The notes under the pieces are model-generated. The model was not told the origin of the DNA and searched no databases. It saw only the letters and a program-made list of their open reading frames with translations. Of a stretch of DNA of 64,000 bases, positions 17,172-26,755 are shown piece by piece. Both the position numbers and the translations under genes were made by a program. The first letter of the stretch is position 1, and every line of letters begins with the position of its first letter. Source of the stretch: Arthrobacter sp. V1I7 (GTDB lineage: Bacteria; Actinomycetota; Actinomycetes; Actinomycetales; Micrococcaceae). The stretch spans positions 682,001-746,000 of the forward strand of contig NZ_JAUSYS010000001.1 in assembly GCF_030817015.1 (NCBI RefSeq). Reading direction: 5' to 3'.

Positions 17172-19268
17172 ATGTCTGTCATTCCCGGCCGCAAGTTCAC
17201 CCTGCTCCCCATGCTCGGCCACACCAAAGGCAAGCGCAGCGCCGTCACCTGCGCGCTGAAATGCGACAACGCCTGCTCCGGCGACGTCTGCAACACCAGC
17301 TCCAACGAATACTTCCGGGACATCGCTTCCGCCACGATGTCCCGCCGCGCCGTGCTCGGCTTCGGGGCCGCCGGAGCCCTCGCCGTCGCGTTCGGCGGTG
17401 CCCTGGCCTCGGCAGAGTCCGCCGTGGCCGACGGCGGTCCTGGCCTCGCGGCCGCCGCCAAGAACGGCTTCGGACGGTCCAAGCTCACCTTCGCGGCCAT
17501 CGCCCCGGTGGACGCCGCCGTCGACGCGTTCACCGTGCCGGCAGGATTCGGTTGGCAGCCGGTCATCCGCTGGGGCGATCCGCTCTTCAACGACGCACCG
17601 GACTTTGACCTCAACAACCAGACCGCCGCAGCCCAGGCGCGGCAGTTCGGCTACAACAATGACTACACGGACATCCTCGAGGTTCCGGGCAGCAAGGGCA
17701 GCCGCGCCGTGCTCTTCGCCAACCACGAATACACCAACGAGACCATCATGTTCCCGCCCTCGCTCCCCGCTGCAGAGGTCCGGGCCGTCGCCGCCGCCGC
17801 GCACGGGCTCACGGTCGTGGAGCTGGAACGCCGGAACAAGAACCAGCCGTGGAACTACGTCAAGGGCGCCAGGCTCAACCGCCGCTACCTCAACGACACC
17901 ACCTACGAACTGACCGGCCCGGTGGCCGGTTCCGCCCTGGTCCGGACCGCCGCCGATCCGGCCGGGCGCTCCATCCGCGGAACACTGGGCAACTGTGCCG
18001 GCGGTACCACCCCGTGGGGCACCATCCTCTCCGGCGAGGAAAACTTCAACGGCTACTTCGTCGCCCCGGGCACCTCCGCGGCGGACAAGCGCTATGGGCT
18101 CACCAACAAGCCCACGGCGCGGCGGTGGGAACTCGATGATCCGCGGTTCAACACCAACAACCCCGGGTACGAGAACGAGGCCAACCGCTTCGGCTGGATC
18201 GTGGAGGTGGACCCCTTCGATCCCACTTCCACGCCGAAGAAGCACTCCGCCCTCGGCCGCTTCAAGCATGAGGGCGCCAACGTGATCGTGGCCAAGTCCG
18301 GCCATGTGGTGGCCTACTCGGGCGACGACGAGCGCTTCGACTACCTCTACAAGTTCGTCTCCGCCGGCAAGTACCGTCCCGGTACATCAGCAGGCGACCG
18401 CGCCCACAACATGACCCTGCTGTCAGCGGGAAACCTGTATGTTGCCAAGTTCGAGGGCAGCTCCCCGGCCCTCCAGCTCGACGGCACCGGCGCCGTCCCC
18501 TCCGACGGCGGCTTCGACGGCACCGGGCAGTGGCTGCCGCTGGTTGTGGACGGCAAGTCCGCGGTGGCGGGGATGTCGGTGGAGGAAGTCCTGGTGTACA
18601 CGCGCCTGGCCGCGGACAAGGTCGGACCCACCAAGATGGACCGCTGCGAGGACGTTGAACCGAGCCCGCACACCGGCAAGGTCTACGTCGCCTGCACCAA
18701 CAACTCGGACCGCGGCAGCTTCGGCAAGGAGGGCGCCACCGAGGTCAACCCGCGCAACAACAACCGTGACGGCCACATCGTCGAAATCACCGAGACCGGC
18801 GACCAGGCGTCCACGGCCTTCACCTGGAACCTCCTGATGGTGTGCGGCGATCCGTCCCAGGGCGATGTCACCTACTTCTCCGGCTTCCCGGTGGACCAGG
18901 TCTCACCCATCTCCTGCCCGGACAATCTCGCGTTCGATTCGGTCGGCAACCTCTGGATCTCCACCGACGGCGCCCCGTCCGGCATCGGCAAGGCAGACGG
19001 GCTGTTCAAGGTCACCCTGGACGGCCCCGAGCGCGGCCGGGTTGAGCAGTTCCTCGCGGTCCCGCGCGACGGTGAAACCTGCGGGCCCATCATCCACGAC
19101 GAGGAACGCACCGTGTTCGTCTCCGTGCAGCACCCGGGCGAGGACGGCTCATTCGACGCGCAGCTGTCCTTCTTCCCGGACTACGTGGCGGCCGGCACGG
19201 CACCCGCGCCGGGCCAGGCCCTCGCCCCGCGCCCGTCCGTGGTGCAGGTCTTCCGCACGGACGCCTGA
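17172..19268 (+). CDS. phoX: PhoX-family alkaline phosphatase (DUF839), Tat-exported
   Basis: 698-residue secreted phosphatase that uses Ca2+ and Fe3+ and releases phosphate from organic esters. The N-terminus carries the PhoX-typical cysteine block (CALKCDNACSGDVCNTSSNEY) and then a twin-arginine signal, MSRRAVLGFGAAGALAVAFG, starting about residue 56. Core segments include GGTTPWGTILSGEENFNGYF, GRFKHEGANVIVAKSGHVVAY and DRCEDVEPSPHTGKVYVACT. GAAGG precedes the ATG. A PHO-box-like repeat lies 67 bp upstream. It sits between menC and argS but is probably a separate transcription unit. Confidence 0.9.
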   Translation: MSVIPGRKFTLLPMLGHTKGKRSAVTCALKCDNACSGDVCNTSSNEYFRDIASATMSRRAVLGFGAAGALAVAFGGALASAESAVADGGPGLAAAAKNGFGRSKLTFAAIAPVDAAVDAFTVPAGFGWQPVIRWGDPLFNDAPDFDLNNQTAAAQARQFGYNNDYTDILEVPGSKGSRAVLFANHEYTNETIMFPPSLPAAEVRAVAAAAHGLTVVELERRNKNQPWNYVKGARLNRRYLNDTTYELTGPVAGSALVRTAADPAGRSIRGTLGNCAGGTTPWGTILSGEENFNGYFVAPGTSAADKRYGLTNKPTARRWELDDPRFNTNNPGYENEANRFGWIVEVDPFDPTSTPKKHSALGRFKHEGANVIVAKSGHVVAYSGDDERFDYLYKFVSAGKYRPGTSAGDRAHNMTLLSAGNLYVAKFEGSSPALQLDGTGAVPSDGGFDGTGQWLPLVVDGKSAVAGMSVEEVLVYTRLAADKVGPTKMDRCEDVEPSPHTGKVYVACTNNSDRGSFGKEGATEVNPRNNNRDGHIVEITETGDQASTAFTWNLLMVCGDPSQGDVTYFSGFPVDQVSPISCPDNLAFDSVGNLWISTDGAPSGIGKADGLFKVTLDGPERGRVEQFLAVPRDGETCGPIIHDEERTVFVSVQHPGEDGSFDAQLSFFPDYVAAGTAPAPGQALAPRPSVVQVFRTDA

Positions 19269-19313
19269 CCCGCCGGCGCCCGGGCCCCGGGCTGAACTGA
19301 TAATTTGAACAGT

Positions 19314-21188
19314 GTGAATAATCCGGCCGAAATGGTTGTCCCCAGAGTCCAGGCAGCGATTGCCAGCGCCTTCGGCGAAGAGTACCGCGGCACGGATCCG
19401 GTGGTCCGGCCCTCGCAGTTTGCGGACATCCAGGTCAACGCCGCCATGGCGCTGGCCAAGAAGGTCGGGTTGCCGCCCCGGGAGGCCGCCGCAAGAATCG
19501 TCGACGCCCTGGACCTGGACGGCATCTGCAGCGCCGTCGAGATCTCCGGACCGGGCTTCATCAACCTCACCTTCGACGGGACCTGGATCGAGGAGCTGCT
19601 CAACGACGAGGCGACCACCGCGGCCGGTGCCGCGGCGCCGGCCGGGCCGGTGCGGGAGCCCCGGCGCGTCGTCGTCGACTATTCCTCGCCCAATGTGGCA
19701 AAAGAGATGCACGTCGGGCACCTGCGCACCACCGTGGTGGGCGACAGCCTCGTCAAGGTGCTTGAGGCGCTGGGGGACACCGTCATCCGGCAGAACCATA
19801 TCGGGGACTGGGGCACCCCGTTCGGGATGCTGATCGAGCACTGGCTCGAAGTCGGGGAGGACTCACCGGAGGCGGCCCTGCTGGTTGATGACCCCAGCGC
19901 CTTCTACCAGGCGGCGCGCGCGAAGTTCGACGCCTCCGCCGCCGAGGCGGACGGCTTCGCCACCAGGGCCCGGCTCCGGGTGGTCGCACTGCAGAGCGGC
20001 GACGCAGCGACCTTTGCCGTCTGGCAGCGGCTCGTCGCCCAGTCGAAGCGCTACTTCAACGCCATCTACGCCAAGCTGGGCATCAGCCTCACCGACGACC
20101 ACATCGCCGGCGAAAGCTCCTACGACGCGGATCTGGCACAGCTGTGCCAGGAACTCGAGGACCTCGGCCTCGCCCGGGTCAGCGACGGCGCCCTCTGCAC
20201 CTTCCCCGCAGGGTTCACCGGCCGGGACGGCCAGCCGCTGCCGCTCATCATCCGCAAGTCCGACGGCGGTTACGGGTACGGCACCACCGACCTCGCCACC
20301 ATCCGCTACCGGGTCCGCGACCTGCAGGCCGACCGCGTCCTCTACGTCGTGGGCGCCCCGCAGAACGTGCACCTGCGGATGGTTCTGGCCACGGCCCGCG
20401 ACGCCGGCTGGCTGCCGGAAACCGTCGAAGCCGTGCACGTGCAGATCGGCAATGTCCTGGGGGAAGACGGGAAGATCCTGAAGTCCCGCTCCGGCGCCCC
20501 CGTCAAGCTCATGGCCCTCCTGGAGGAAGCCGTGGACCGGGCCCGCGCCGTCATCGACGCCAGCAGGCCCGAGTTGACCGAGGAGGAACGCGCGGTGACC
20601 GCACGGCAGGTCGGCATCGGCGCCGTCAAGTACGCGGACCTGTCCGTGGGGCACGACACCGAGTACGTCTTTGACTTCGACCGCATGCTGGCCCTCAGCG
20701 GCAACACCGGACCCTACGTACAGTATGCGGCCGCGCGGATCCGCTCGATCCTGCGCAAGGCCGGAGTGCTGGAACGCCACCTCGCCGCCGGAACTGCCGC
20801 TGCCGGAACCGCCGCTGCCGGAACTGCCGGAACCGCCGGAACCGCCGCTGCCGTCGCTGCCGGAGCCGGCACTGCCGGCATGAACGTGGACGGCGGGACC
20901 CCGGCGACGGCGATCGCCGTCGTCGAACCCGCCGAACGGGCCCTCGCCCTGCACCTGCTGGAGTTCGGCGTCACGCTCAGCCGGGTGGGTGAGCTGCTCG
21001 AGCCGCACCGGCTGTCCACCTACCTGTTCGAGCTCGCACAGCTCTTTACCGCCTTTTACGACCAGTGCCCGGTGCTGAAGGCCGAGGAATCGGTGCGGGA
21101 CTCGCGCCTGGCCCTGTGTGCCCTGGTGCTGCGCCGGCTCTCCGGCGGCCTGGAGCTGCTGGGCATCGAGACGCCGGAGAACATGTGA
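19314..21188 (+). CDS. argS: Arginyl-tRNA synthetase with a low-complexity insert
   Basis: 624 residues from the GTG at 19314 (a TTG at 19305 is also in frame). It charges tRNA-Arg. Class I hallmarks: SSPNVAKEMHVGHLRTT (HVGH for HIGH, about residue 130), the tRNA-binding N-terminal domain ending GPGFINL, and a degenerate KMSKS region (GKILKSRSGAPVKL). The C-terminal anticodon-binding domain is interrupted after RKAGVLERHL by about 35 residues of Ala/Gly/Thr repeats (20786-20880), which lengthens the protein beyond the usual 550-590. It is of the ArgS lineage lacking a standard KMSKS, so the genome may carry a second, conventional argS. GATAAT (19299-19304) could be its -10 box. The stop overlaps the menD GTG start. 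Confidence 0.92.
   Translation: MNNPAEMVVPRVQAAIASAFGEEYRGTDPVVRPSQFADIQVNAAMALAKKVGLPPREAAARIVDALDLDGICSAVEISGPGFINLTFDGTWIEELLNDEATTAAGAAAPAGPVREPRRVVVDYSSPNVAKEMHVGHLRTTVVGDSLVKVLEALGDTVIRQNHIGDWGTPFGMLIEHWLEVGEDSPEAALLVDDPSAFYQAARAKFDASAAEADGFATRARLRVVALQSGDAATFAVWQRLVAQSKRYFNAIYAKLGISLTDDHIAGESSYDADLAQLCQELEDLGLARVSDGALCTFPAGFTGRDGQPLPLIIRKSDGGYGYGTTDLATIRYRVRDLQADRVLYVVGAPQNVHLRMVLATARDAGWLPETVEAVHVQIGNVLGEDGKILKSRSGAPVKLMALLEEAVDRARAVIDASRPELTEEERAVTARQVGIGAVKYADLSVGHDTEYVFDFDRMLALSGNTGPYVQYAAARIRSILRKAGVLERHLAAGTAAAGTAAAGTAGTAGTAAAVAAGAGTAGMNVDGGTPATAIAVVEPAERALALHLLEFGVTLSRVGELLEPHRLSTYLFELAQLFTAFYDQCPVLKAEESVRDSRLALCALVLRRLSGGLELLGIETPENM
20786..20880 (+). repeat. GCCGGAAC-type microsatellite inside argS
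   Basis: About 95 bp of tandem variants of GCCGGAACTGCC and GCCGGAACCGCC, encoding AAGTAAAGTAGT-type runs. It lies in the linker between the catalytic and anticodon-binding domains and keeps the frame. Unit lengths are multiples of three, so copy-number change would be tolerated in frame. Confidence 0.85.
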
Positions 21189-22891
21189 GTGCGGCCGGCG
21201 GGCTGGGCGCACTGGACACCGCGCGCATCGCCGTCGCTGCGCTGCTGGACGCCGGGGTGCGCTGCGTGGTCGTGGCGCCCGGCTCGCGTTCCGCGCCGAT
21301 GGCCTATGCCCTCGCCGAGGCCGACGCCGCCGGACGGGTGGAGCTGCTGGTCCGGATCGACGAACGCTCCGCCGGCTTCACCGCCCTCGGCCTCGCCCTG
21401 GCCACCGGGGCCCCGGCGGCGGTGCTGACCACCTCCGGAACCGCCGTCGGGAATCTGCTGCCGGCAGTCATGGAGGCCAACCACGCCGCCGTGCCGCTGG
21501 TGGTCATCTCGGCGGACCGGCCCGAGGAACTCCGAGGCACCGGGGCCAACCAGACCACGGTGCAACTGGACCTGTTCGGTGAGCACGTGCGCTTCGCCGT
21601 CGACATCCCGGCCGGCACCGACCCGCAGCGCGCCGTGGAGACCGCCCTGAGCGCGGCCACCGGCGCCTTCGAGGACACCCCGCCCGGGCCGGTGCAGCTC
21701 AATCTGGCGTTCCGCGACCCGCTGGTCCCGGCCCCGGGCGAGGCGCTTCCGCCCGAATCCGGCCGCCGGCTGTACAGGGCCGCCCGCGGGCCCCTGGCCC
21801 TGGATTTTCCGCCCGCCTCCGGCGAGCTCCCCAGGCGGCGCACCGTGGTGCTGGCCGGGCACGACGCCGGTCCGGTCGCCGAGGCGTTCGCGCGCGCCCA
21901 CGGCCTGCCGCTGCTCGCCGAACCGTCCTCCGACGCCCGCTTCGGGCCGAACGCGGTGGGGCCCTACCGGCTGTTGCTGGAGCACTTCGGACCGGAGTCA
22001 GCGCACCCGATCGAGCGCGTGGTGCTGTTCGGCCGGCCCACGCTCTCCCGGCCCGTGAGCGCCCTGCTGGCCCGCGCCGACGTCCCCTCGGCCCTGTACC
22101 AGCCCGTTCCGGTCGCCTGGTACGAACCCGGCCGGCGCACCGAGTTGCCGCTGAACAACCTGACCGACCTGGCCGACTTCGCCGGGCGGGGCTCCGCGGC
22201 CTGGCTGGATGCCTGGCTGCTCGCCGGGGCCGCCGCGCAGCACACCGTCGATTCCGTGCTGGCCGGAAGCGCCGCCGCCACCGGACCGTCCGTCGGCGCC
22301 CTGGTCTGGCAGCACTCGCGCGGGCAGCTGGTGCTCGGGTCCTCCAACGGCGTCCGCGACGTCGACCTCGCCGGCGCGCCCGCACCGGAACCCCAGGCCA
22401 CCGTCTTCGCCAACCGCGGCCTGGCCGGGATCGACGGGACCATCTCCACGGCCACGGGCATCGCCCTCGGCAGCCGGCAGGACACCACCGTGCTGCTGGG
22501 CGACGTCACCTTCCTGCACGACACCGGCGGACTCCTCCTCGGCGCCGGGGAAACCGAGCCCAAGCTGCGGATCGTGGTCCTCAACGACGCCGGCGGTGCC
22601 ATCTTCGGGCTCCTGGAACACGGCGCCGTCGAGGCCTCGGGCCGCTACGGGAACGCCGTCGAACGCCTCTTCGGCACCCCCCACTCTGTGGACCTGGCCG
22701 CCCTCGCCGCGGCGTACGGCGTCGCGCACCGCCGGGTCAGCACGACGGCGGAGCTCGCCGTTGCGCTGGCGGAACCGTGGCAGGGCCGCAGCATCATCGA
22801 GGTGCGCACGGACCGGCACGGGCTCCGCGAGCTCCACACCCGGATCAGGGCCGCCGTCGGCGTGGCCGTGACGCCGATCCTTCAGGCCTAG
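21185..22891 (+). CDS. menD: SEPHCHC synthase (2-succinyl-5-enolpyruvyl-6-hydroxy-3-cyclohexene-1-carboxylate synthase)
   Basis: 568-residue ThDP enzyme joining 2-oxoglutarate and isochorismate in menaquinone synthesis. The N-terminal domain has CVVVAPGSRSAPMAYAL and LLVRIDERSAGFTALG (conserved Glu) and VLTTSGTAVGNLLPAVMEA; the C-terminal ThDP domain has LLGDVTFLHDTGGLL and LRIVVLNDAGGAIFGLLEHG (GD...ND motif). The GTG at 21185 overlaps the argS stop (GTGA); the open frame extends upstream only as an argS shadow. Its partners menF (26920), menC (16027) and menG (28408) are in the same window but not in one operon. Confidence 0.95.
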   Translation: MSAAGGLGALDTARIAVAALLDAGVRCVVVAPGSRSAPMAYALAEADAAGRVELLVRIDERSAGFTALGLALATGAPAAVLTTSGTAVGNLLPAVMEANHAAVPLVVISADRPEELRGTGANQTTVQLDLFGEHVRFAVDIPAGTDPQRAVETALSAATGAFEDTPPGPVQLNLAFRDPLVPAPGEALPPESGRRLYRAARGPLALDFPPASGELPRRRTVVLAGHDAGPVAEAFARAHGLPLLAEPSSDARFGPNAVGPYRLLLEHFGPESAHPIERVVLFGRPTLSRPVSALLARADVPSALYQPVPVAWYEPGRRTELPLNNLTDLADFAGRGSAAWLDAWLLAGAAAQHTVDSVLAGSAAATGPSVGALVWQHSRGQLVLGSSNGVRDVDLAGAPAPEPQATVFANRGLAGIDGTISTATGIALGSRQDTTVLLGDVTFLHDTGGLLLGAGETEPKLRIVVLNDAGGAIFGLLEHGAVEASGRYGNAVERLFGTPHSVDLAALAAAYGVAHRRVSTTAELAVALAEPWQGRSIIEVRTDRHGLRELHTRIRAAVGVAVTPILQA

Positions 22892-22932
22892 TTCCTGAGG
22901 GTGCTTTCGGACGGGGCGACGCTGGCGGGGCC

Positions 22933-23056
22933 ACGCGGAAAGTGCCCTGACGACGCGGAATTGCTCTGACGACGCGGGCGGGCGACGCGGAAAGTGCCCT
23001 GACGACACGGAATTGCTCTGACGACGCGGGAAGTGCCCAGCGACGCCGGACTTTCC
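22933..23056 (+). repeat. Tandem array of 13-20 bp units, ACGCGGAAAGTGCCCTGACG type
   Basis: The array reads as successive units starting at 22933, 22953, 22972, 22985, 23005, 23024 and about 23043. Units alternate between ACGCGGAAAGTGCCCTGACG and ACGCGGAATTGCTCTGACG; the pair recurs with a 52-bp period (22933 and 22985). The last unit contains CTTTCCGC, the inverse of GCGGAAAG, so arms can pair. It has no spacers and is not a CRISPR. It lies between menD and a DUF559 gene, and its core AAAGTGCCC recurs in other repeats of this window. Confidence 0.85.
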
Positions 23057-23163
23057 GCAGCATCTGGGCCTTCGCGCGTCGCTGAACGCGCAGCGCGTCG
23101 GTGTGGTCCACATCAGGGCGGCTGGTTATGGCGCGACCGCTCCCGGGCTGCGATCTTCGTTCC

Positions 23164-24117
23164 ATGAACGAGTTGCCCAGACTGATCCTGACCCGTGAGC
23201 ATGTGCGACAAGGCCTGACGCGCAAGGAGCTGGCCACCAGATGCAGCTCCGGCGCGCTGGTCCGGGTGCGCCAAGGCGTCTACGTAGACGGGACCGCATG
23301 GCGCGCGCTGCAAAGCTGGGAACAGTACCGGGTCCGGGTCAGCGCAGCCGCGGAAACGTTCGTGGCTCCGACGGTCTTTGCCCGGCACTCCGCAGCTTCG
23401 GTGTGGGGGATTCCGACCATCGGCCGCCGCCTTCCCGTCCACGCGCTGACATTGCAAAACGAGGGCGGTCGCTCGCGGGCGGGAGTGCAGCGCCACTATG
23501 CGTCACCCGACGGGTTGAAGGGTGGTCCGCCGCGGCGGGCTGCTTGTCACAGGGAGAGTTCGCACCGTGCTGGATCTCGCCGCCTTCACGCCATTTGCCG
23601 AGGCCGTGGTGCCGTTGGACCATGTGCTCAAACCCGACGTTGCGCGGCGCCTGCCGGCCCTGGCGAAGGAGCTGCTTTGGGCCGGAATCGACGGCAACTA
23701 TACCGCGGCGGCCGCCGGACGAATCCGGACCGAGTGGAGTTTGCCGATCCGCGCTCCGGCTCTGCCGGCGAGTCATACAGCCGGGCACTCATGTGGGTGG
23801 CCGGGTTCCAGGCGCCGGAACTCCAGCACGAAGTTCGCGACCGTTCAGGGCTCGTGGGCTACACGGCCTACTACTGGGACGGAGTGCGGGTTGCGGGCGA
23901 GTTTGACGGTGTCGAAAAGTATCTCAAGCCCGAATACCTGAAAGGCCGGACCACTTCACAGGCCGTCGTCGACGAAAAGAACAGGGAGAACCGGATCCGG
24001 GACTGCGGAATCGGCATGGTCCGCTGGGACTGGGCCGAGCTGATGGCAGCCGGGCAACTGGAACGGAAGCTGGCAGCGGCCGGCGTGCCCCGCCGTCGTG
24101 CGCGCTCCGCACGGTGA
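23164..24117 (+). pseudogene. AbiEi-like HTH plus DUF559/Vsr-like nuclease gene with two compensating frameshifts
   Basis: The open frame from ATG 23164 is continuous, but only its ends look like the family: an N-terminal winged-helix region (ILTREHVRQGLTRKELATRC, then RVRQGVYVDG) and a C-terminal nuclease-like region (GSAGESYSRALMWVAGFQ, VRVAGEFDGVEKYLKPEYL). Between about 23520 and 23722 the meaningful protein is in the +1 frame (VVRRGGLLVTGRVRTVLDLA onwards, to DGNYTAAAAG). An extra G in AAGGGTGG near 23520 and a second indel near 23722 explain this. About 68 residues would therefore be scrambled. The usual Asp before the EFDG strand also looks changed (GYTAYYW). It is probably inactive as nuclease. 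It is framed by the repeat array at 22933 and the stem-loop at 24141. No AbiEii toxin partner is adjacent. Confidence 0.75.
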
Positions 24118-24140
24118 CCATGACGCGCAATCTATCTCAT

Positions 24141-24198
24141 GACGCGCAAATGCCCTGGTGCTACCGGAATTCCAGCTGCGCCAGGGCATTTGCGTGTC
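24141..24198. terminator. Stem-loop with 18-bp arms between convergent genes
   Basis: GACGCGCAAATGCCCTGG (24141-24158) pairs with CCAGGGCATTTGCGTGTC (24181-24198) with one mismatch and a 22-nt loop. It could end transcription from both the DUF559 gene and the ABC transporter operon, though no U-tract follows. The arm resembles the array unit upstream of the same gene (GACGCGGAAAGTGCCCTG), so it may be a mobile or REP-type palindrome that has been recruited as a terminator. Confidence 0.7.
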
Positions 24199-24225
24199 GC
24201 CAGGTACTTTGAGGGGCGCGGAAGC

Positions 24226-25029
24226 CTACTCCGCAATGTCGATATGCGTCGGGTCGAGCACGCGCCGGAGGAATTCCTTGGTGCGGGCCTGGGTGGGGGC
24301 GCCGATGACCTTCTCGGCCACGCCTTCCTCCACCACGACGCCGCCGTCCATGAACACCACGCGGTCGGCCACCTCGCGGGCGAAGCCCATCTCGTGGGTC
24401 ACCACCAGCATGGTCATGCCTTCTTTTGCCAGGTTCCGCATGACGGCAAGCACATCGCCCACGGTCTCCGGGTCCAGGGCCGACGTCGGCTCGTCGAACA
24501 GCATGAGCTCGGGGTCCATGCTCAGGGCGCGGGCGATAGCCACCCGCTGCTGCTGTCCGCCGGAGAGCTGGTCCGGGAAACGGTCCGCCAGGTGTTCGAG
24601 CCCGACCCGCTCCAAATTTTTCATGGCCACCGCGGAGGCCTCGGCCTGGCTGCGCCTGAGGACCTTGGTCTGTGCGATCGTGCAGTTCTGCAGCGCGCTC
24701 AGGTGCGGGAACAGGTTGAACTGCTGGAACACCATGCCCACCTTGCGGCGCATCTTGTCGATGTCCACATCGGGGTCGGTGGATTCGAAGCCGCCCACGT
24801 GGATGGTGCCCACGTTGGGCTGCTCCAGCAGGTTGACGCAGCGCAGCAGGGTGGACTTGCCCGAGCCCGAGGGCCCGATCAGGCAGACCACTTCGCCCGG
24901 GGCCACGTCAAGGCTGATGCCCTTCAGCACCTCGTTGGAGCCGTAGGACTTGCGCAGGTCCTTGATGGAAACGCCGGCGGCATGGACGGGACCGGTGTGA
25001 TTACGGGAGTGAATTACGACGTCGTTCAT
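24226..25029 (-). CDS. Polar amino acid ABC transporter, ATP-binding protein
   Basis: 267-residue ABC ATPase of the GlnQ/HisP type. Walker A is [11 protein letters not shown] (about residue 52), the Q-loop [13 protein letters not shown], the signature [15 protein letters not shown], Walker [13 protein letters not shown] and the H-loop [14 protein letters not shown]. It energises import by the permease and binding protein encoded upstream in the same minus-strand operon (order: binding protein, permease, ATPase). Thirteen bases separate its start from the permease stop. The substrate within the polar amino acids is not decidable from sequence. Confidence 0.93.
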   Translation of the reverse strand: MNDVVIHSRNHTGPVHAAGVSIKDLRKSYGSNEVLKGISLDVAPGEVVCLIGPSGSGKSTLLRCVNLLEQPNVGTIHVGGFESTDPDVDIDKMRRKVGMVFQQFNLFPHLSALQNCTIAQTKVLRRSQAEASAVAMKNLERVGLEHLADRFPDQLSGGQQQRVAIARALSMDPELMLFDEPTSALDPETVGDVLAVMRNLAKEGMTMLVVTHEMGFAREVADRVVFMDGGVVVEEGVAEKVIGAPTQARTKEFLRRVLDPTHIDIAE

Positions 25030-25042
25030 GAGACTGTCCTGC

Positions 25043-25828
25043 CTATCGCTTCATCCGCGCGGAGCGGCTTTCGAACTTCCGGGCCAACAGGCTCAACGGG
25101 ATGGTGATCACCAGGTAGAACGCACCGGCCACCAGGAGCGGGGTGAGGCCCGCGCCCAGACTGGAGATGCCGTCGCGGCCGAACTTGGTGAGCTCGTACT
25201 GTGAGGCGGTCAGGCCCAGCACGTAGATAAGCGAGGAGTCCTTGGTGAGCAGGATGACCTCGTTCGTCAGCGGCGGCAGGACGATTTTGAAGGCCTGCGG
25301 GATGACGATGGAAACCATGGCCCGCCACTGCGGCATGCCGAGTGACCGTGCGGCTTCCAGCTGTCCCTTGGGCACCGCCTGCAGGCCGGCGCGAAGAGTT
25401 TCGGCGATGTAGGCGGCTGCCACCATGCCGAGCGAAACCATCACCACGACTGTCACGTTCCAGGAAACGCCAAATGCCAGCGGCACGCCGTAGCCGAAGG
25501 CGATAAAAACGAGCAGGGCCGGGATGCCGCGGAAGAATTCGATGTAGCCGGTGGCGATCCAGCGGTACAGCGGGAAGGAGGAGAGCTTCATCAGGGCCAG
25601 CAGCAGGCCGCCGGAGAGGCCCACGATGAAGCCCAAGGCGGTGTAGATCAGGGTGTTCTTCAGGCCGACCAGGAAGATGTCCGGGAACATCGGGCCGATT
25701 TTGCCGAAGTTGAAGACGCTGTTGCCGATGGTCCTCCAGTCCGTCGCCAGAATCAGGGCGGCCAGTGCCACCACAAAGATTGCTGCCTGGGCATACAGGC
25801 TGGCTCTGGCTCGTTGCCGTGCGGTCAT
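25043..25828 (-). CDS. Polar amino acid ABC transporter, permease
   Basis: About 261 residues with an N-terminal membrane anchor and five core helices. The permease signature EAA loop reads [20 protein letters not shown], preceded by [20 protein letters not shown], characteristic of HisM/GlnP-type proteins, so one subunit may form a homodimer. The ATG at 25828 is used; a TTG two codons upstream is possible. It lies between the binding-protein and ATPase genes. Confidence 0.92.
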   Translation of the reverse strand: MTARQRARASLYAQAAIFVVALAALILATDWRTIGNSVFNFGKIGPMFPDIFLVGLKNTLIYTALGFIVGLSGGLLLALMKLSSFPLYRWIATGYIEFFRGIPALLVFIAFGYGVPLAFGVSWNVTVVVMVSLGMVAAAYIAETLRAGLQAVPKGQLEAARSLGMPQWRAMVSIVIPQAFKIVLPPLTNEVILLTKDSSLIYVLGLTASQYELTKFGRDGISSLGAGLTPLLVAGAFYLVITIPLSLLARKFESRSARMKR

Positions 25829-25951
25829 TGCCAAGGGGTGCTCACATTCGTTTATGCGTGGCTGAGGCCCCGGACGGACTGCGGTGCAGCTCGTCCGGGG
25901 CCCCGGCTACGTGGATCTCAGGGCTGCGGAGGTGTCAGGCCGAAGCGCTGG

Positions 25952-26755
25952 CTACTTGGCGGTCTCGCCGAACCAGGTGGTCTTGAACTTCTCCAGGGAG
26001 CCGTCATCGGTCAGACGCTTGAGCGTTCCGTTGACCTGCTCGGTCATGGCGGTGTTGCCCTTCTTGATGGCGATACCCAGCTGCTCGCCGGTGGCAAACT
26101 TTTCGACGCTCTTGAACCTCGGGTCGTCTTTGATGGCGTAACCCAGGACGGACTGGTTGCCCAGGGTGGCATCGATCGTGCCGGCCTGGAGGGCCTGGAC
26201 CAAGAGTCCGGTGTCCTCGAACTGCTGGGCGTCGATACCGTTTTCGCTTGCGTACTCCGCTCCGGTGGTGGCCTGCTGGACGCCCACCTTCTTGCCCTTG
26301 GCGTCGTCCAGGCTCTTGATGCCGGACGAGTCGCTGGCGACGAGGACGAGGTCGTCATCCAGGTACGGGGTGGAGAAGTCCATGACGGACTTGCGGGTGT
26401 CCGTGATGGAGACGGAGGAGATGGAAACGTCACACTGGGTGAGCGCGGTACCGGTCTCGATGGCTTCGAAGGAGCTGTCCACCACGTTGAGTTCGGCCTT
26501 CAGGTCCTTGGCCAGCTCGGCGGCGATGTCCATGTCGAAGCCGACGATCTTGCCGTCCCTCTGGAATTCGAAGGGCTCATAGGGAACGTCCGAGCAAACG
26601 GTGAGCTTGCCGGCGTTGATGAGCGAAACGCCCCCCTCGGGAGAGGCTGCCGGGGTGGAACCTCCGCCGCAGGCCGTGAGGGCGAGGGAACCGACGGCGA
26701 GGACTGCGGCGGCCTTGGCGGCCAGCTTTGCGGTGGCAAAGGACTTGAGCTGCAT
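25952..26755 (-). CDS. Polar amino acid ABC transporter, substrate-binding lipoprotein
   Basis: 267-residue extracytoplasmic binding protein. The N-terminus is a lipoprotein signal: basic MQLKSFATAKLAAK, a hydrophobic stretch, and the lipobox LTAC (Cys about residue 29) followed by GGGS. The SBP_bac_3 fold is indicated by LTVCSDVPYEPFEFQRDGK, IVGFDMDIAAEL and the C-terminal LKRLTDDGSLEKFKTTW. It is the first gene of the operon. The 164-bp upstream gap to menF contains A/T-rich promoter-like sequence (on the minus strand GTTACACTATAAG). Confidence 0.93.
   Translation of the reverse strand: MQLKSFATAKLAAKAAAVLAVGSLALTACGGGSTPAASPEGGVSLINAGKLTVCSDVPYEPFEFQRDGKIVGFDMDIAAELAKDLKAELNVVDSSFEAIETGTALTQCDVSISSVSITDTRKSVMDFSTPYLDDDLVLVASDSSGIKSLDDAKGKKVGVQQATTGAEYASENGIDAQQFEDTGLLVQALQAGTIDATLGNQSVLGYAIKDDPRFKSVEKFATGEQLGIAIKKGNTAMTEQVNGTLKRLTDDGSLEKFKTTWFGETAK

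Noticed and set aside
22933..23056. CRISPR array
   Set aside because: Repeats are 13-20 bp, directly adjacent, imperfect and without unique spacers; no cas genes are present.
23164..24117. Type IV AbiE toxin-antitoxin system
   Set aside because: Only the AbiEi-like helix-turn-helix is recognisable; the AbiEii nucleotidyltransferase toxin is absent here and at 32129, and the C-terminal part is DUF559/Vsr-like.
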